NCBI GenBank assembly: GCA_963660915.1
Contig: CAVLAO010000001.1
Coordinates: 1 to 64,000, forward strand
Length of the DNA: 64,000 bases
Source of the DNA: UMGS1766 sp963660915
Lineage (GTDB): Bacteria; Bacillota; Clostridia; Oscillospirales; Oscillospiraceae
Direction: 5' to 3'
Shown: positions 1 through 9,130 of the stretch, piece by piece
Layout: every line of letters begins with the position of its first letter
Position numbering within the stretch: the stretch's first letter is position 1
Made by a program: the position numbers and the translations under genes
Notes under the pieces: generated by a model
Databases searched by the model: none
What the model was told of the DNA's origin: nothing
What the model saw: only the letters and a program-made list of their open reading frames with translations

Positions 1-96
1 AGCTTGATTAGTATATCAAAGCCCCACCCCATTGTCAAGAATTATTTTTCAATTTCTTTTCCACAGTTTTATCAACAGGAAATTTACTCCCTCTTC

Positions 97-999
97 TTAT
101 TCCTCAGCCTTCTCGCTCTTTCCGCTGCCAAACAGATTTGCCAACACAATTGCTGCAAACATCAATATGCAACCAATGATTTCTCTCAAGGATAAATCTT
201 CTCCAAGGATCATCCATCCGGATATTGCACTAAAGACCGACTCCATGCACATAATCAGTACCGCCAAAGTCGGATTCGTACGTCCCTGGCCGATAATTTG
301 CAGCGTATATGCCACTCCACAGGAAAGAATGCCTGCATAAAGAATCGGCTGCCATGCATTCATAATCAATGACAGCTGCGGGTGTTCAATCAAAAGCATA
401 GGAATACCGCACAAAATACCGCTGACAAGGAATTGAATACAGCTCAGCTTCACACCATTCACCTGAGGGGAAAAATGATCAATTACAAGAATATGCGCAG
501 TAAACGCCAAAGCGCACAAAAAGACCAGAATATCCCCCTTGTTGATTCCGCTTTCACCGGAAATGCAGAGCAAATACATGCCTACAACCGCCAGCGCCAC
601 GCAACCCCAAACAGCCAACGGAACTTTCTTATGAAAGAACAAGCCGCAAATAGGCACAATTACAACATAGAGGGCGGTAATAAACCCCGCTTTGCCCACT
701 GATGTGTATTGAATACCAATTTGCTGAAGGCTGCTTGCAATCGCCAACGCCACACCGCAGCAAATCCCTCCTTTTAATAAGGTCTTTCGATCGCCCGGTT
801 TTTGATCTTCTCCCTTTGTAACTCCAGCCTTTCGCAGCAACACAATGCACGGCACCAAAAAAAGACCGCCAATCAAGCTGCGGACGGAATTAAATGTAAA
901 GGGACCGACATAGTCCATTCCAACGCTTTGCGCGACAAAGGCCGTGCCCCAAATCAGTGCGGCTAAAAGAAGCATAAATGGTCCTGTATATTTTTTCAT
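97..999 (-). CDS. EamA/DMT family transporter
   Basis: Ten-helix drug/metabolite exporter of the EamA (DMT) superfamily, about 300 residues, the usual length for the family. Hydrophobic segments run through the whole protein in two repeated halves, with an early LIWGTAFVAQ stretch typical of EamA helix 1. The ATG at 999 is chosen because GGAG lies 5 bases upstream; an upstream in-frame GTG at 1017 lacks a site. The C-terminus is a short charged tail. Substrate cannot be read from sequence; relatives export amino acids or metabolites. A second, different EamA gene lies at 6054-6983. Family call is firm, function is not. Confidence 0.9.
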   Translation of the reverse strand: MKKYTGPFMLLLAALIWGTAFVAQSVGMDYVGPFTFNSVRSLIGGLFLVPCIVLLRKAGVTKGEDQKPGDRKTLLKGGICCGVALAIASSLQQIGIQYTSVGKAGFITALYVVIVPICGLFFHKKVPLAVWGCVALAVVGMYLLCISGESGINKGDILVFLCALAFTAHILVIDHFSPQVNGVKLSCIQFLVSGILCGIPMLLIEHPQLSLIMNAWQPILYAGILSCGVAYTLQIIGQGRTNPTLAVLIMCMESVFSAISGWMILGEDLSLREIIGCILMFAAIVLANLFGSGKSEKAEE

Positions 1000-1056
1000 T
1001 TTTTCTCCTACTCTCACTATTTTATAATGTAACGTATCAGGTCTCGCCTAAACATC

Positions 1057-1091
1057 AACGGCACACCGTCCCATCCGGATGGTGCGCCGTT
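1057..1091. terminator. Hairpin downstream of ROK gene
   Basis: Imperfect stem (arms 1057-1071 and 1077-1091) lying just beyond the stop of the minus-strand ROK gene and before the exporter promoter region. It has a short T run only in the plus sense, so termination of the ROK transcript is plausible but weak. Confidence 0.4.
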
Positions 1092-1117
1092 TTATCAAAT
1101 AAAGTAAATGTATTCTA

Positions 1118-2245
1118 TCAGATCGTATCAAGGAACTCTGAAATAAAATGCAATGCCACACCGACGCAACTCGTCCACTTACGATACTTTGCACTGCGCA
1201 GATAGGATGCATCCGTTTCAAAGGAAGAGATTGCAATAATGCGCCGCCGCAAATCCGGCATGTATGGTTCAATGAACTGCGCCAAAACGCCGCCCAGCAC
1301 TACATCGCAGTCCAAGACAATATGAATATTGTAAATTCCAAGCGCAAGGTGATTCAGATAATCCTCCCACAGCTCATGGTACTCCCGATTCCCCGCCTCT
1401 AAACCGGCGAAGAAATCCTCGCGGGTAATCCCCATGTCGTCGCTGAATCGCGCCGTAGAGCAGTATGCCTCCAGACATCCCTTCTGACCGCACCCGCACT
1501 GACGCCCACCGGGTTCTACGCACATGTGACCAAACTCGCCGGAATGGAGATGTTGCCCCATATAATTCACGCCGTCCAACAAAACTGCGCCTCCGACGCC
1601 TTTTTGAACAGAAAGATACACCATAGTTGTGTTGTTTCCGCTGGCGCTCCACCATTCTGCCACGCCGCCTGCATTAGCATCGTTTTCTAAAAACACAGGG
1701 TACGGGATGTACTTTTTCAGCAGTGCGATGTCCATTGTCCGGCTGTTCACCGCATGAGACATCTCAACCACATTATGTTCCTCATCCGGAATACCAGGCA
1801 GAGCAATACCCACGCCCAAAAGACGATCCCGCTCAATGTGATTCTGGTCGAGGAATTCCTCTAAAATGCGGCCCAAATCACGAAAGTATTCTTCATCGCT
1901 AGAAAACATCTTCACCATCGCTGCATCACATATCTGGTGCGCCCGCAAATCAATACATGCAATGTGAATGTGGCGATTGGATAGCATAATTCCAACGGAA
2001 TACTTGAAATTTGCTGTCACGCCGATTGCCTTTGGTTTTCGTCCGCCGGTGGAATCAAAGGTTCCCTGCAGTTCCAGCAATCCGGCATCCAGCAGCTCTC
2101 TCAGGTTTTGTCCAACAGTCGGCAAGCTCAGTGACAGACTTTGCGCCACATCCTGCTTCGACACGGGCGTTTCAGAACTATAGATATAACGAAAAACACG
2201 GTTGCGGTTCTGCCGACGCAATTCGGCAGTATTATAAGAAACCAT
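1118..2245 (-). CDS. ROK family transcriptional repressor
   Basis: NagC/XylR-type regulator of about 375 residues: N-terminal winged helix-turn-helix (roughly residues 10-65, with SKQDVAQSLSLSLPTVGQNL) followed by a ROK sugar-kinase-like domain. The zinc motif near residue 250 is intact (GEFGH ... CGCGQKGCLEAYC), while the N-terminal phosphate-binding DxGGT element is degenerate, as is usual in ROK regulators that sense a sugar but do not phosphorylate it. Start at the ATG at 2245, which has AAGGGAG about 8 bases upstream; an upstream TTG at 2266 was not chosen. No sugar operon is adjacent, so the target regulon is unknown. It is transcribed divergently from recG. Confidence 0.9.
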   Translation of the reverse strand: MVSYNTAELRRQNRNRVFRYIYSSETPVSKQDVAQSLSLSLPTVGQNLRELLDAGLLELQGTFDSTGGRKPKAIGVTANFKYSVGIMLSNRHIHIACIDLRAHQICDAAMVKMFSSDEEYFRDLGRILEEFLDQNHIERDRLLGVGIALPGIPDEEHNVVEMSHAVNSRTMDIALLKKYIPYPVFLENDANAGGVAEWWSASGNNTTMVYLSVQKGVGGAVLLDGVNYMGQHLHSGEFGHMCVEPGGRQCGCGQKGCLEAYCSTARFSDDMGITREDFFAGLEAGNREYHELWEDYLNHLALGIYNIHIVLDCDVVLGGVLAQFIEPYMPDLRRRIIAISSFETDASYLRSAKYRKWTSCVGVALHFISEFLDTI

Positions 2246-2332
2246 ATGAAACGCTCCCTTTCTCAAACTTCTCTCAAAATTTAAACGCGGTTAAGATAAA
2301 CACTTTTAAAAAAGAAAACATAATCCGAACAT

Positions 2333-2360
2333 ATTCTAACACAAAATCTCACAATTGCAA
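2333..2360 (-). promoter_or_regulatory. Candidate promoter of the ROK gene
   Basis: On the minus strand TTGCAA (2355-2360) and TAGAAT (2333-2338) are separated by 16 bases, a good sigma-A type pair about 90 bases upstream of the ROK start. Confidence 0.5.
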
Positions 2361-2439
2361 CACGATTTTCGTTTAAAACAAGTAAAATTTACGATTCACC
2401 GTCCACATTCGACATCTTTTCTTGCTCGAACCATTATGG

Positions 2440-2445
2440 TATAAT
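2440..2445 (+). promoter_or_regulatory. Extended -10 element of recG operon
   Basis: TATAAT preceded by TGG gives an extended -10 site; no good -35 is visible. It lies about 35 bases upstream of the recG start and would drive the recG-flavoprotein operon. Confidence 0.55.
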
Positions 2446-2480
2446 GCTGTCATCAAACAAATCGGAAAGCAGGTGGCCTC

Positions 2481-4535
2481 ATGCATGTTGACACGCCCGT
2501 AACGAAATTAAACGGAATTGGTCAAAAGAAAGAGCTGTTGCTGCAAAAATTAGGGTTGTTCACCGTTTCCGACCTGCTGGCATGGTATCCGCGGCGATAT
2601 GAGGATCGCCGAAAGGTTTACTCCATTTCGCAAGCCCCCGAAGGTGAGTCGGTTTGCATCTGTGCCGTAATTTCCCACAATCCCACCTCAAGTTTTTTGC
2701 GCAAGGGACTGACCCTTACCCGTACCACAGCGTTTGATGATTCCGGTTCTGTAACCATCACTTTTTTTAATCAGCCTTACTCTGCCGGGACGTTAAAAAC
2801 GGGGCAGACATATATTTTTTACGGTACAGTGGAGCGAAACGGAACACACTTCAGCATGACGAACCCGATATACGAACGTGAGGGCAGTCATCAGGCAACC
2901 GGATGCATTCTTCCCATTTATTCTCTGACCGCCGGAATTTCAAACCTGCAGCTATCCAAGTGGATTTATCAGGCTCTGCAGGAACTGGAAGATACCATCC
3001 CAGACGATCTTCCCCACGAAATCCGAATGAAGCACCAGCTGTCTTCCCGCGATTGGGCTGTTCGCACCATCCATCGCCCTGCCAATTTCGAGGATCTGGC
3101 TGAAGCGAAACGACGGCTGGTATTTGAAGAGCTTTTCTACCTGACTGCCGGGCTGTCTCTGCTTCACAGCCGCCGCCAAACCGGTTCCAGCTGCCGGTGC
3201 ACGCCCCGCAATTTAAATGACTATACCGCGCTGCTTCCTTTTTCTTTTACATCGGCGCAAAATCGCGTGCTCCACGAAATAGCGCAGGATCTTATTGGCG
3301 GTCATGTGATGAATCGGTTGATTCAGGGTGATGTCGGCAGCGGTAAAACCGCTGTGGCTGCCGGCGCCATTTGGATGTGTGCCCAAAGCGGTTGGCAAAG
3401 TGCACTCATGGCCCCTACCGAAATACTGGCGCGGCAGCACTACCAAACACTGACGTCTATTCTTTCCTCTTCCGGCATCCGCATTGGATTGCTCACCGGA
3501 AGCAGTCGTGCTGCTGAACGACGTTCGGTCCTGCAGGCATTAGAGGCCGGTGAAATCGATCTTATCATCGGTACTCATGCGTTGATCAGCACCGGTGTGA
3601 ATTTTCATCGACTCGGACTTGTGATCACCGATGAACAGCATCGTTTCGGAGTAGATCAGCGCTCCGCCCTCAGCGCGAAGGCCGGTGAATATAACCCCCA
3701 TGTATTAGTTATGTCCGCCACGCCAATTCCGCGCACTCTGGCTTTGATTATTTATGGCGACCTTGATGTTTCCATCATTGACGAACGGCCTCCCGGACGG
3801 CAGGAAGTAGACACCTTTCTGGTGGGAGAGGACAAGCGCGCTCGTATGTATGGTTTTGTTCGCCGTCAGGTGGAGGACGGACATCAGGTATATATGGTCT
3901 GTCCGGCAGTAGAAGATGTCTCTGACGGTGCAGGCTGCAAGAATGTAACTGCCTACGCAAAGGAACTGAGCGAAACCGTCTTCCCTGATTTGCGTGTTGG
4001 TCTAATCCACGGCAAACTTAGCGGAAAAGCCAAGCAGGCGGCTATGCAGGCATTTACAAGCGGTGAAATTGACATTCTTGTGTCGACCACAGTAATTGAA
4101 GTTGGTGTCGATGTCCCCAATGCCACTTTAATTGTAATTGAAGATGCCGACCGTTTCGGTCTGTCTCAGCTGCATCAGCTACGGGGACGTGTCGGGCGTG
4201 GAAAGGACAAGGCCTATTGCGTGTTGATCTCTGCCACCAAAAATTCCGACACCCGCCAACGGCTTAAGGCGCTGTGTGCAACCAACGATGGATTTAAAAT
4301 TGCCGAAAAGGATCTGGAGCTTCGCGGTCCAGGCGACTTCTTTGGCTCCCGACAGCACGGTTTACCCCAATTGCAAATTGCCGATTTGGCAGGGGATACG
4401 CGAACACTGCAGGAGGCTAAGCAAGCTGCCGAAGACACTCTGCGCAGCGATCCCACGCTGACAAAACCGGAACATAAAATAATTCTTGAACGAGTCCACC
4501 GGCTTTTCTCAGAAAGTCCGGACATATTCAACTAA
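2481..4535 (+). CDS. recG: ATP-dependent DNA helicase RecG
   Basis: Superfamily 2 helicase that remodels stalled replication forks and Holliday junctions. At 684 residues it has full family length: an N-terminal wedge/OB region (to about residue 160), then two RecA-like motor domains. Walker A (GDVGSGKTA) lies near residue 283, the DEQH box near residue 384, MSATPIPRTL after it, and the QLRGRVGRG motif VI in the second motor domain. AGGTGG lies about 7 bases before the ATG. The next gene follows after 24 bases, so recG heads a four-gene plus-strand operon ending at the hairpin near 6019-6053. Sits alone rather than next to rpmB/acpP as in some Firmicutes. Confidence 0.97.
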   Translation: MHVDTPVTKLNGIGQKKELLLQKLGLFTVSDLLAWYPRRYEDRRKVYSISQAPEGESVCICAVISHNPTSSFLRKGLTLTRTTAFDDSGSVTITFFNQPYSAGTLKTGQTYIFYGTVERNGTHFSMTNPIYEREGSHQATGCILPIYSLTAGISNLQLSKWIYQALQELEDTIPDDLPHEIRMKHQLSSRDWAVRTIHRPANFEDLAEAKRRLVFEELFYLTAGLSLLHSRRQTGSSCRCTPRNLNDYTALLPFSFTSAQNRVLHEIAQDLIGGHVMNRLIQGDVGSGKTAVAAGAIWMCAQSGWQSALMAPTEILARQHYQTLTSILSSSGIRIGLLTGSSRAAERRSVLQALEAGEIDLIIGTHALISTGVNFHRLGLVITDEQHRFGVDQRSALSAKAGEYNPHVLVMSATPIPRTLALIIYGDLDVSIIDERPPGRQEVDTFLVGEDKRARMYGFVRRQVEDGHQVYMVCPAVEDVSDGAGCKNVTAYAKELSETVFPDLRVGLIHGKLSGKAKQAAMQAFTSGEIDILVSTTVIEVGVDVPNATLIVIEDADRFGLSQLHQLRGRVGRGKDKAYCVLISATKNSDTRQRLKALCATNDGFKIAEKDLELRGPGDFFGSRQHGLPQLQIADLAGDTRTLQEAKQAAEDTLRSDPTLTKPEHKIILERVHRLFSESPDIFN

Positions 4536-4559
4536 ACTAAAATGCAGGAGGAATCACTT

Positions 4560-4955
4560 ATGAATCAGTTTATGGAACGCACAAAAGCTCTGCGTGAAGA
4601 CCCCAACGCCCACCACAACTGCGCTCAAGCAGTTCTCGAGGCATTCGCTCCGGAATGCGGTTTTACCCAGGAGCAGGCCATGAAACTGGGGGCTCACTTC
4701 GGCTCCGGTATGAAAATTGCCGCCACCTGCGGTGCCATTACAGGCGCTTTGATGGTCATCGGCCTGCTTGGCGGCGGTGACGACGCTTACCGCGCCTTTA
4801 TGACCGCTATGAAAGACAATCACGAAGGTCTGACCGATTGCGGTGATCTGCTGAAAAAGAACGCTTCCACCGGATGTCCTAAAAAAGTGCACTGCGATGG
4901 AATGGTGTACGAAGCTGTGGAAAACATCGTCAAAATCATGGGGTTGGAAGGATGA
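4560..4955 (+). CDS. C-GCAxxG-C-C family protein
   Basis: Small (131 residue) protein of the C-GCAxxG-C-C family, recognised by an early HNCAQAVLEAF, a central GSGMKIAATCGAITGA and later Cys residues (TDCGDLL, TGCPKKVHC). Family members are thought to be redox-linked or metal/cluster-binding and often neighbour oxidoreductases; the exact reaction is not established. The ATG at 4560 follows AGGAGG (4546-4551) with good spacing; an ATG at 4542 overlaps upstream of that site and is rejected. Its stop overlaps the start of the next gene by 4 bases, implying coupled translation. Four conserved Cys positions are all present. Confidence 0.8.
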   Translation: MNQFMERTKALREDPNAHHNCAQAVLEAFAPECGFTQEQAMKLGAHFGSGMKIAATCGAITGALMVIGLLGGGDDAYRAFMTAMKDNHEGLTDCGDLLKKNASTGCPKKVHCDGMVYEAVENIVKIMGLEG

Positions 4956-5440
4956 CAAAGCAGGAAACCTACGACTACCTGACCGACCATGGCATTGCAT
5001 ACGAAGTAACCGAGCATCCGGCCGTGTTTAATATGGCCGAATTGGATGCCGTGGAATTGCCTTATCCGGACGCAGATGCCAAAAATCTTTTTGTCCGAGA
5101 TGATAAACACCGGTTTTACTACCTCATTACAGTAAAGGGCGACAAACGGGTTAATCTGAAAGAATTTCGAAAGCAGCAGGGGACTCGCCCCCTGACGTTT
5201 GCCTCTGACGAAGAATTGCGTGCCATTCTCGATCTCTACCCCGGAGCTGTAACGCCTCTTGGACTTCTGAACGACGCAGACCGCAAAGTCAAGTTTTTTC
5301 TGGACGAAAGCTTCACCCAAGGGTGCGGTCTGGTAGGCATACACCCGAACGACAACACCGCTACCGTCTGGATCAAAACAAACGACCTGATTCAACTGAT
5401 CAAAGACCATGGAAACGAAGTACATATCACCGCATTGTAA
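4952..5440 (+). CDS. Prolyl-tRNA deacylase (YbaK/ProX type)
   Basis: Free-standing trans-editing domain of the YbaK/PrdX (ProXp) superfamily, 162 residues. These cytosolic proteins hydrolyse mischarged aminoacyl-tRNA, usually Ala-tRNA(Pro). Diagnostic stretches are EHPAVFNMAEL near the N-terminus, KNLFVRDDKHRFYYLITVKGDKRVNL with the conserved Lys in the middle, and TPLGLLND toward the end. The start overlaps the stop of the preceding gene as ATGA. Why it is coupled to a C-GCAxxG protein and a flavoprotein is not evident; linkage to amino-acid metabolism is a guess. Confidence 0.88.
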   Translation: MTKQETYDYLTDHGIAYEVTEHPAVFNMAELDAVELPYPDADAKNLFVRDDKHRFYYLITVKGDKRVNLKEFRKQQGTRPLTFASDEELRAILDLYPGAVTPLGLLNDADRKVKFFLDESFTQGCGLVGIHPNDNTATVWIKTNDLIQLIKDHGNEVHITAL

Positions 5441-5461
5441 CAAAAGAAAGGGAGATCAGCT

Positions 5462-6001
5462 ATGAGTAAAAGCGTCCTGATTATCAGCACCAGTCCCCGC
5501 GCTCACAGCAATTCCGACGCTTTAGCAGATGCATTTATGGAAGGTGCTCTGAAGGCCGGTCACAGGGTGGAAAAAATCTCTCTCCGCGGAAAACGTATTT
5601 CCTTCTGTCTCGGCTGTCTTGCTTGCATGGAACGAAAGAAGTGCGTCATATCCGATGACGCAGTCGACATTGCCGCAAAAATGGGACAGGCAGATGTTCT
5701 TGTATTTGCTACTCCGATTTACTATTTTGAAATGAGCGGCCAGATGAAAACCATGCTGGATCGTGCAAACCCGCTCTACACCTCCGATTACCGTTTTCGG
5801 GACATCTACATGCTGACCGCCGCCGCAGAAAATGAGCCTCACACTCCCGATCGCGCCATCAGCGGTCTGCAGGGTTGGATTGACTGCTTTGAAAAAGCAC
5901 GCCTGGCCGGCAGTGTATTTGCCGGCGGCGTAACTGCGCCCGGCGCAATTTCCGGCCATCCCGCTCTGCAGGATGCGCTGGAACTGGGCGCATCAATTTA
6001 A
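5462..6001 (+). CDS. NAD(P)H-dependent flavoprotein oxidoreductase (flavodoxin-like)
   Basis: FMN-binding flavodoxin-like protein of about 180 residues, the NADPH-dependent FMN reductase / iron-sulfur flavoprotein group. The N-terminal STSPRAHSNSDAL is the phosphate-binding loop for FMN, and LGCLACMERKKC resembles the short Cys motif of iron-sulfur flavoproteins, although only part of the full cluster motif is there. TPIYYFEMSGQMKTMLDR is the family's conserved middle segment. GGGAG precedes the ATG. Last gene of the recG operon; the electron partner is unknown. Family confident, substrate unknown. Confidence 0.85.
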   Translation: MSKSVLIISTSPRAHSNSDALADAFMEGALKAGHRVEKISLRGKRISFCLGCLACMERKKCVISDDAVDIAAKMGQADVLVFATPIYYFEMSGQMKTMLDRANPLYTSDYRFRDIYMLTAAAENEPHTPDRAISGLQGWIDCFEKARLAGSVFAGGVTAPGAISGHPALQDALELGASI

Positions 6002-6018
6002 ATTTACCCACACATGCA

Positions 6019-6060
6019 GAAAACCTGCCGCAGAAAATTTGCGGCAGGTTTTCTCACTTC
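6019..6060. terminator. Bidirectional intrinsic terminator
   Basis: Perfect 13-base stem (6019-6031 with 6041-6053) rich in GC, placed between convergent genes. The plus strand has a pyrimidine-rich tail with TTTTTTT after 6061 and the minus strand a run before it, so it can serve both the flavoprotein and the convergent EamA gene, overlapping the latter's stop region. Confidence 0.8.
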
Positions 6061-6983
6061 TCTTTTTTTGCATAATTTACGACGAAAATACCCAAACACA
6101 CCAGTGTCAGCGCCGCTAGAGATGTGGGGCTGAGGAACGCTTCTCCAAGTACGAGTCCGGATAAGGTCACGCCAAAAATCGGCACGAGCGAATTGAATAC
6201 AGTAATGGAACTTACCTGATTGTATTTCAAGAGGTAAGTCCAAAGGGTAAATGCAGCCGTTGAAATAAACACCATAAACGCCAGCAATGCCGCTGCCTTT
6301 CCCGACCATTGTGTAATCCGTCCGCCCAAAGCCAGTCCCGCTCCCAGCAGAAGCGCTCCGCCGAAGAATAACTGCCACCCCGTCAACAGCAACGGATCAA
6401 TTTTTCTGGTAATCGTTTTTGTCAGCAAAGCGCCGACCGCCAGAGAAGCCGCACTGAGCAATACAAATCCATCGCCCAACAGCGTAAACGGTGCTGCCAA
6501 CGGACCGTTCAGATTGATCAGCACTGCACCGCTTAAGCCAAGCCCGCAGCCGGCCAGTTTTCTCGGCGTCAAAGGGTCCGTTTTCCGCAGCACAATCCCC
6601 GTCAGTAAAACGGTCATAAATGTTGAAGTCGTGTTGAAAATAGAGCCTCGAACCCCAGTCGTGTGTGCTAAACCCACATAGAAGAAAAAATACTGGATCC
6701 CGGTCTGTAAGATGCCTAGCAGTAAAATACCCTTCCACTGACTCTTCTCTCCGGGCAATGGTGCTTTTCGGCGCAGAATCAACGACAAAATCAGCCCCGC
6801 AACACCTGCCAGCGAAAACCGCAAGCCGGCAAACACCATCTGCCCTGCCATGTCGCCGGATGCTATTCCCAACAGACTGTATCCCAGTTTGACTGCCGGA
6901 TAGGCACAACCCCATAAGAACGTGCAAAGTACTGCCAGCAAAACGATCACTCGCTTACGCTGAAAAAACGCTGCAGCCGACAC
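6054..6983 (-). CDS. EamA/DMT family transporter
   Basis: Ten-helix metabolite exporter, 309 residues, with the EamA signatures LLAVLCTFLWGCAYPAVKLGY in helix 1 and a second repeat starting near ALLTKTITRKIDPL. It starts with GTG at 6983, selected because AGGGGGG lies 7 bases upstream and no in-frame ATG fits. The protein ends in a lysine-rich cytosolic tail (YAKKEK). It is transcribed divergently from the acyl-CoA dehydrogenase gene. Substrate unknown. It is not a close duplicate of the exporter at 97-999. Confidence 0.88.
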   Translation of the reverse strand: MSAAAFFQRKRVIVLLAVLCTFLWGCAYPAVKLGYSLLGIASGDMAGQMVFAGLRFSLAGVAGLILSLILRRKAPLPGEKSQWKGILLLGILQTGIQYFFFYVGLAHTTGVRGSIFNTTSTFMTVLLTGIVLRKTDPLTPRKLAGCGLGLSGAVLINLNGPLAAPFTLLGDGFVLLSAASLAVGALLTKTITRKIDPLLLTGWQLFFGGALLLGAGLALGGRITQWSGKAAALLAFMVFISTAAFTLWTYLLKYNQVSSITVFNSLVPIFGVTLSGLVLGEAFLSPTSLAALTLVCLGIFVVNYAKKEK

Positions 6984-7011
6984 CGTACATCCCCCCCTAT
7001 TGATTTAAGTC

Positions 7012-7017
7012 ATTATA
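7012..7017 (-). promoter_or_regulatory. Extended -10 for EamA gene
   Basis: On the minus strand TGATATAAT about 30 bases upstream of the GTG start forms an extended -10; the -35 is not clear. Confidence 0.45.
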
Positions 7018-7060
7018 TCACCCTCCCTTCCTTATTACCAGTGACCTTGTGGAAAAGTGA

Positions 7061-7090
7061 TTGCAATATTCATTATTCCTGTGATATAAT
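7061..7090 (+). promoter_or_regulatory. Promoter of bcd-etfBA operon
   Basis: TTGCAA (7061-7066) and TATAAT (7085-7090) with an 18-base spacer and an extended TG before the -10, about 60 bases upstream of the acyl-CoA dehydrogenase start. Confidence 0.65.
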
Positions 7091-7151
7091 CCAGTAAAAT
7101 GGTTTCGTATGCCATTCTTTCTTTTATTATTGATTTAAAGGAGTGATCACC

Positions 7152-8288
7152 ATGATCCTTGATGAGGAAACCCAAGAGCTCGTGCAGATGGTACGTGAGT
7201 TCGTCGATAATGAAATCATCCCCAACGTTGGTGAAATTGAACGCACCAACGGCAGTGCAGAGGCCATTCTGGATATGGCCTGCGAAATGGGATTGAACAC
7301 CCTCTGCCTTCCGGAGGAATTCGGCGGTCTTGGATTGACCAATGTGCAGACCTTCTCTATTGCAGAAGAAATTGCGCGAGGCGACATCGGCATCGGCACC
7401 ACACTGATTGCCAATTGCCTGGCCTCCTATCCCGTGCTGCTCAGCGGCACACCCGAGCAGAAGAAGCTCTGGTTCGAGACCATGGTGGAAAAGAAATATG
7501 CTGCTTTCTGCCTGACAGAGCCAAATGCCGGTTCAGACGCCGGCGGCGTACAGACCACCGCTGTGGAAGACGGTGATGAGTGGGTCATCAACGGCACAAA
7601 GAGTTTTATTTCCAACGGCCCCATCGCCGGCATTTACACCGTTCTGGCCTCCACGAACAAGAAAGCCGGTGCCATGGGCCTGACTGCCTTCATTGTAGAG
7701 CGGGATCGTCCCGGCGTATCCATCGGCAAGGAAGAGGACAAAATGGGCATGCGTCTGAGCTGCACCAGCGAGGTGATCTTTGACAACGTCCGTATTCCCA
7801 AAGACCATATGCTGGGCCGCAAGAACCGCGGTTTCAAGATCATTCTGGACACCCTGGATCACAGCCGCGCCGGCGTAGGAGCCTTTGGCGTCGGCATTGG
7901 TCAGCGTTGCGTGGAAGAGGCTGCAAAATATGCCAAGCAGCGCAAACAGTTCGGTGTCAGTGTTTCCACCTTCCAGTCCGTCCAGAACATGCTGGCCGAC
8001 ATGGAAATTCAGGTGCAGGCTTCCCGTCAGGCCTATCTCCACGCTGCCGAGCTGATGGATGCCTGTCTGCCCTTTACCGCTGAGGCAGCCATTGCAAAGA
8101 CCATCGGCACCGACACGGGCATGAAGTGCGCCGTAGATGGCGTGCAGGTCATGGGCGGCTATGGCTACATGAAGGACTACCCCATGGAAAAATTGATGCG
8201 TGATGCAAAGATTCTGCAGATCTATGAGGGAACCAACCAGATCCAGCGCTCTGTGATCGCTGGTCAGCTGTTGAAGAAATATCACTGA
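7152..8288 (+). CDS. bcd: Acyl-CoA dehydrogenase, butyryl-CoA dehydrogenase type
   Basis: FAD-dependent short-chain acyl-CoA dehydrogenase of 378 residues, most similar in layout to clostridial butyryl-CoA dehydrogenase, which reduces crotonyl-CoA with electrons from EtfAB. Family signature 1 is FCLTEPNAGSDAGG (about residues 118-132) and signature 2 includes QVMGGYGYMKDYPMEK. The catalytic base is Glu359 in YEGTNQIQR, the position used by short-chain members. The ATG at 7152 has AAAGGAG about 9 bases upstream; a GTG at 7143 overlaps that site. etfB and etfA follow in one operon, but thl, hbd and crt are absent here, so substrate chain length is inferred. Confidence 0.9.
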   Translation: MILDEETQELVQMVREFVDNEIIPNVGEIERTNGSAEAILDMACEMGLNTLCLPEEFGGLGLTNVQTFSIAEEIARGDIGIGTTLIANCLASYPVLLSGTPEQKKLWFETMVEKKYAAFCLTEPNAGSDAGGVQTTAVEDGDEWVINGTKSFISNGPIAGIYTVLASTNKKAGAMGLTAFIVERDRPGVSIGKEEDKMGMRLSCTSEVIFDNVRIPKDHMLGRKNRGFKIILDTLDHSRAGVGAFGVGIGQRCVEEAAKYAKQRKQFGVSVSTFQSVQNMLADMEIQVQASRQAYLHAAELMDACLPFTAEAAIAKTIGTDTGMKCAVDGVQVMGGYGYMKDYPMEKLMRDAKILQIYEGTNQIQRSVIAGQLLKKYH

Positions 8289-8313
8289 TTTTTACCGGAA
8301 AGAGGTAACCGTT

Positions 8314-9117
8314 TTGAATATTCTTGTCTGCGTAAAGCAGGTACCGGATACAACCATCATTAAAATTGATCCTGTGAAGCACACCCTGATCCGGCAGGGC
8401 GTGCCCAGCATTCTGAACACCTTCGACACCTATGCTCTGGAAACGGCGCTTCGCATTCGTCAAAGTGTAGGTGAGGGAAAGATCACTGCGCTTTCCATGG
8501 GCCCGGAGCAAGCCAAAGATATACTGAAAGAGTGCATCTCTGTTGGCGCTGATGAAGCTTATCTTATCAGTGACCGCGCATTCGGCGGAGCCGACACTCT
8601 GGCCACCAGCCGCACCATTGCAGAGGCTATCCGAGTGCTCGAAGAGAAACAGGGTGCACCCTTTGATCTGGTTTTCTGCGGAAAGCAGGCCATTGACGGC
8701 GACACTGCTCAGGTCGGTCCGGAAATTTCCCAGCACCTGAACCGCGCCCTTCTGACCTACGCCTTGGAAGCTGCTGTCGAAGGCGATACCGTCAAAATCC
8801 GTCGGGAAAGCGATGAGGGCTACGACTGGTATGCGGCAAAGATGCCCGCTGTCATTACGGTAACGAAAACTTCCTATGACCTGCGCTATCCCTCCCTGAA
8901 GGGGAAAATGGCGTCCCGCAAGGCCGTCATTCCGACATTGACCTCTGCTGAGGTAATTGTTCCTGAGGAAAAGCGCGGCCTGAAGGGTTCCCCCACTAAA
9001 GTTAAAAAAACCTTCACCCCCACCCTCAGCAAAACCGGTCTTCGTCTGGAAGGCATGACCGGCGCAGAAGCCGGTGCAAAGCTGGCAGAAGTGCTGGCAG
9101 AAGCCAAGCTGGTGTAA
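8314..9117 (+). CDS. etfB: Electron transfer flavoprotein beta subunit
   Basis: EtfB, 267 residues, beginning MNILVCVKQVPDTTIIKIDP. It pairs with EtfA to pass electrons between NADH/ferredoxin and the acyl-CoA dehydrogenase encoded just upstream. The family block DLVFCGKQAIDGDTAQVGPE is present around residues 115-135. Translation starts at a TTG at 8314 with GAGGT upstream; no in-frame ATG is near. Whether this pair bifurcates electrons to ferredoxin needs structural comparison. The gene ends 13 bases before etfA. Confidence 0.94.
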   Translation: MNILVCVKQVPDTTIIKIDPVKHTLIRQGVPSILNTFDTYALETALRIRQSVGEGKITALSMGPEQAKDILKECISVGADEAYLISDRAFGGADTLATSRTIAEAIRVLEEKQGAPFDLVFCGKQAIDGDTAQVGPEISQHLNRALLTYALEAAVEGDTVKIRRESDEGYDWYAAKMPAVITVTKTSYDLRYPSLKGKMASRKAVIPTLTSAEVIVPEEKRGLKGSPTKVKKTFTPTLSKTGLRLEGMTGAEAGAKLAEVLAEAKLV

Positions 9118-9130
9118 GGAGGGCGTGAAC

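Noticed and set aside
1..96. Left-edge sequence as part of a gene
   Set aside because: No frame with a start and motif; only the tail region downstream of the exporter stop.
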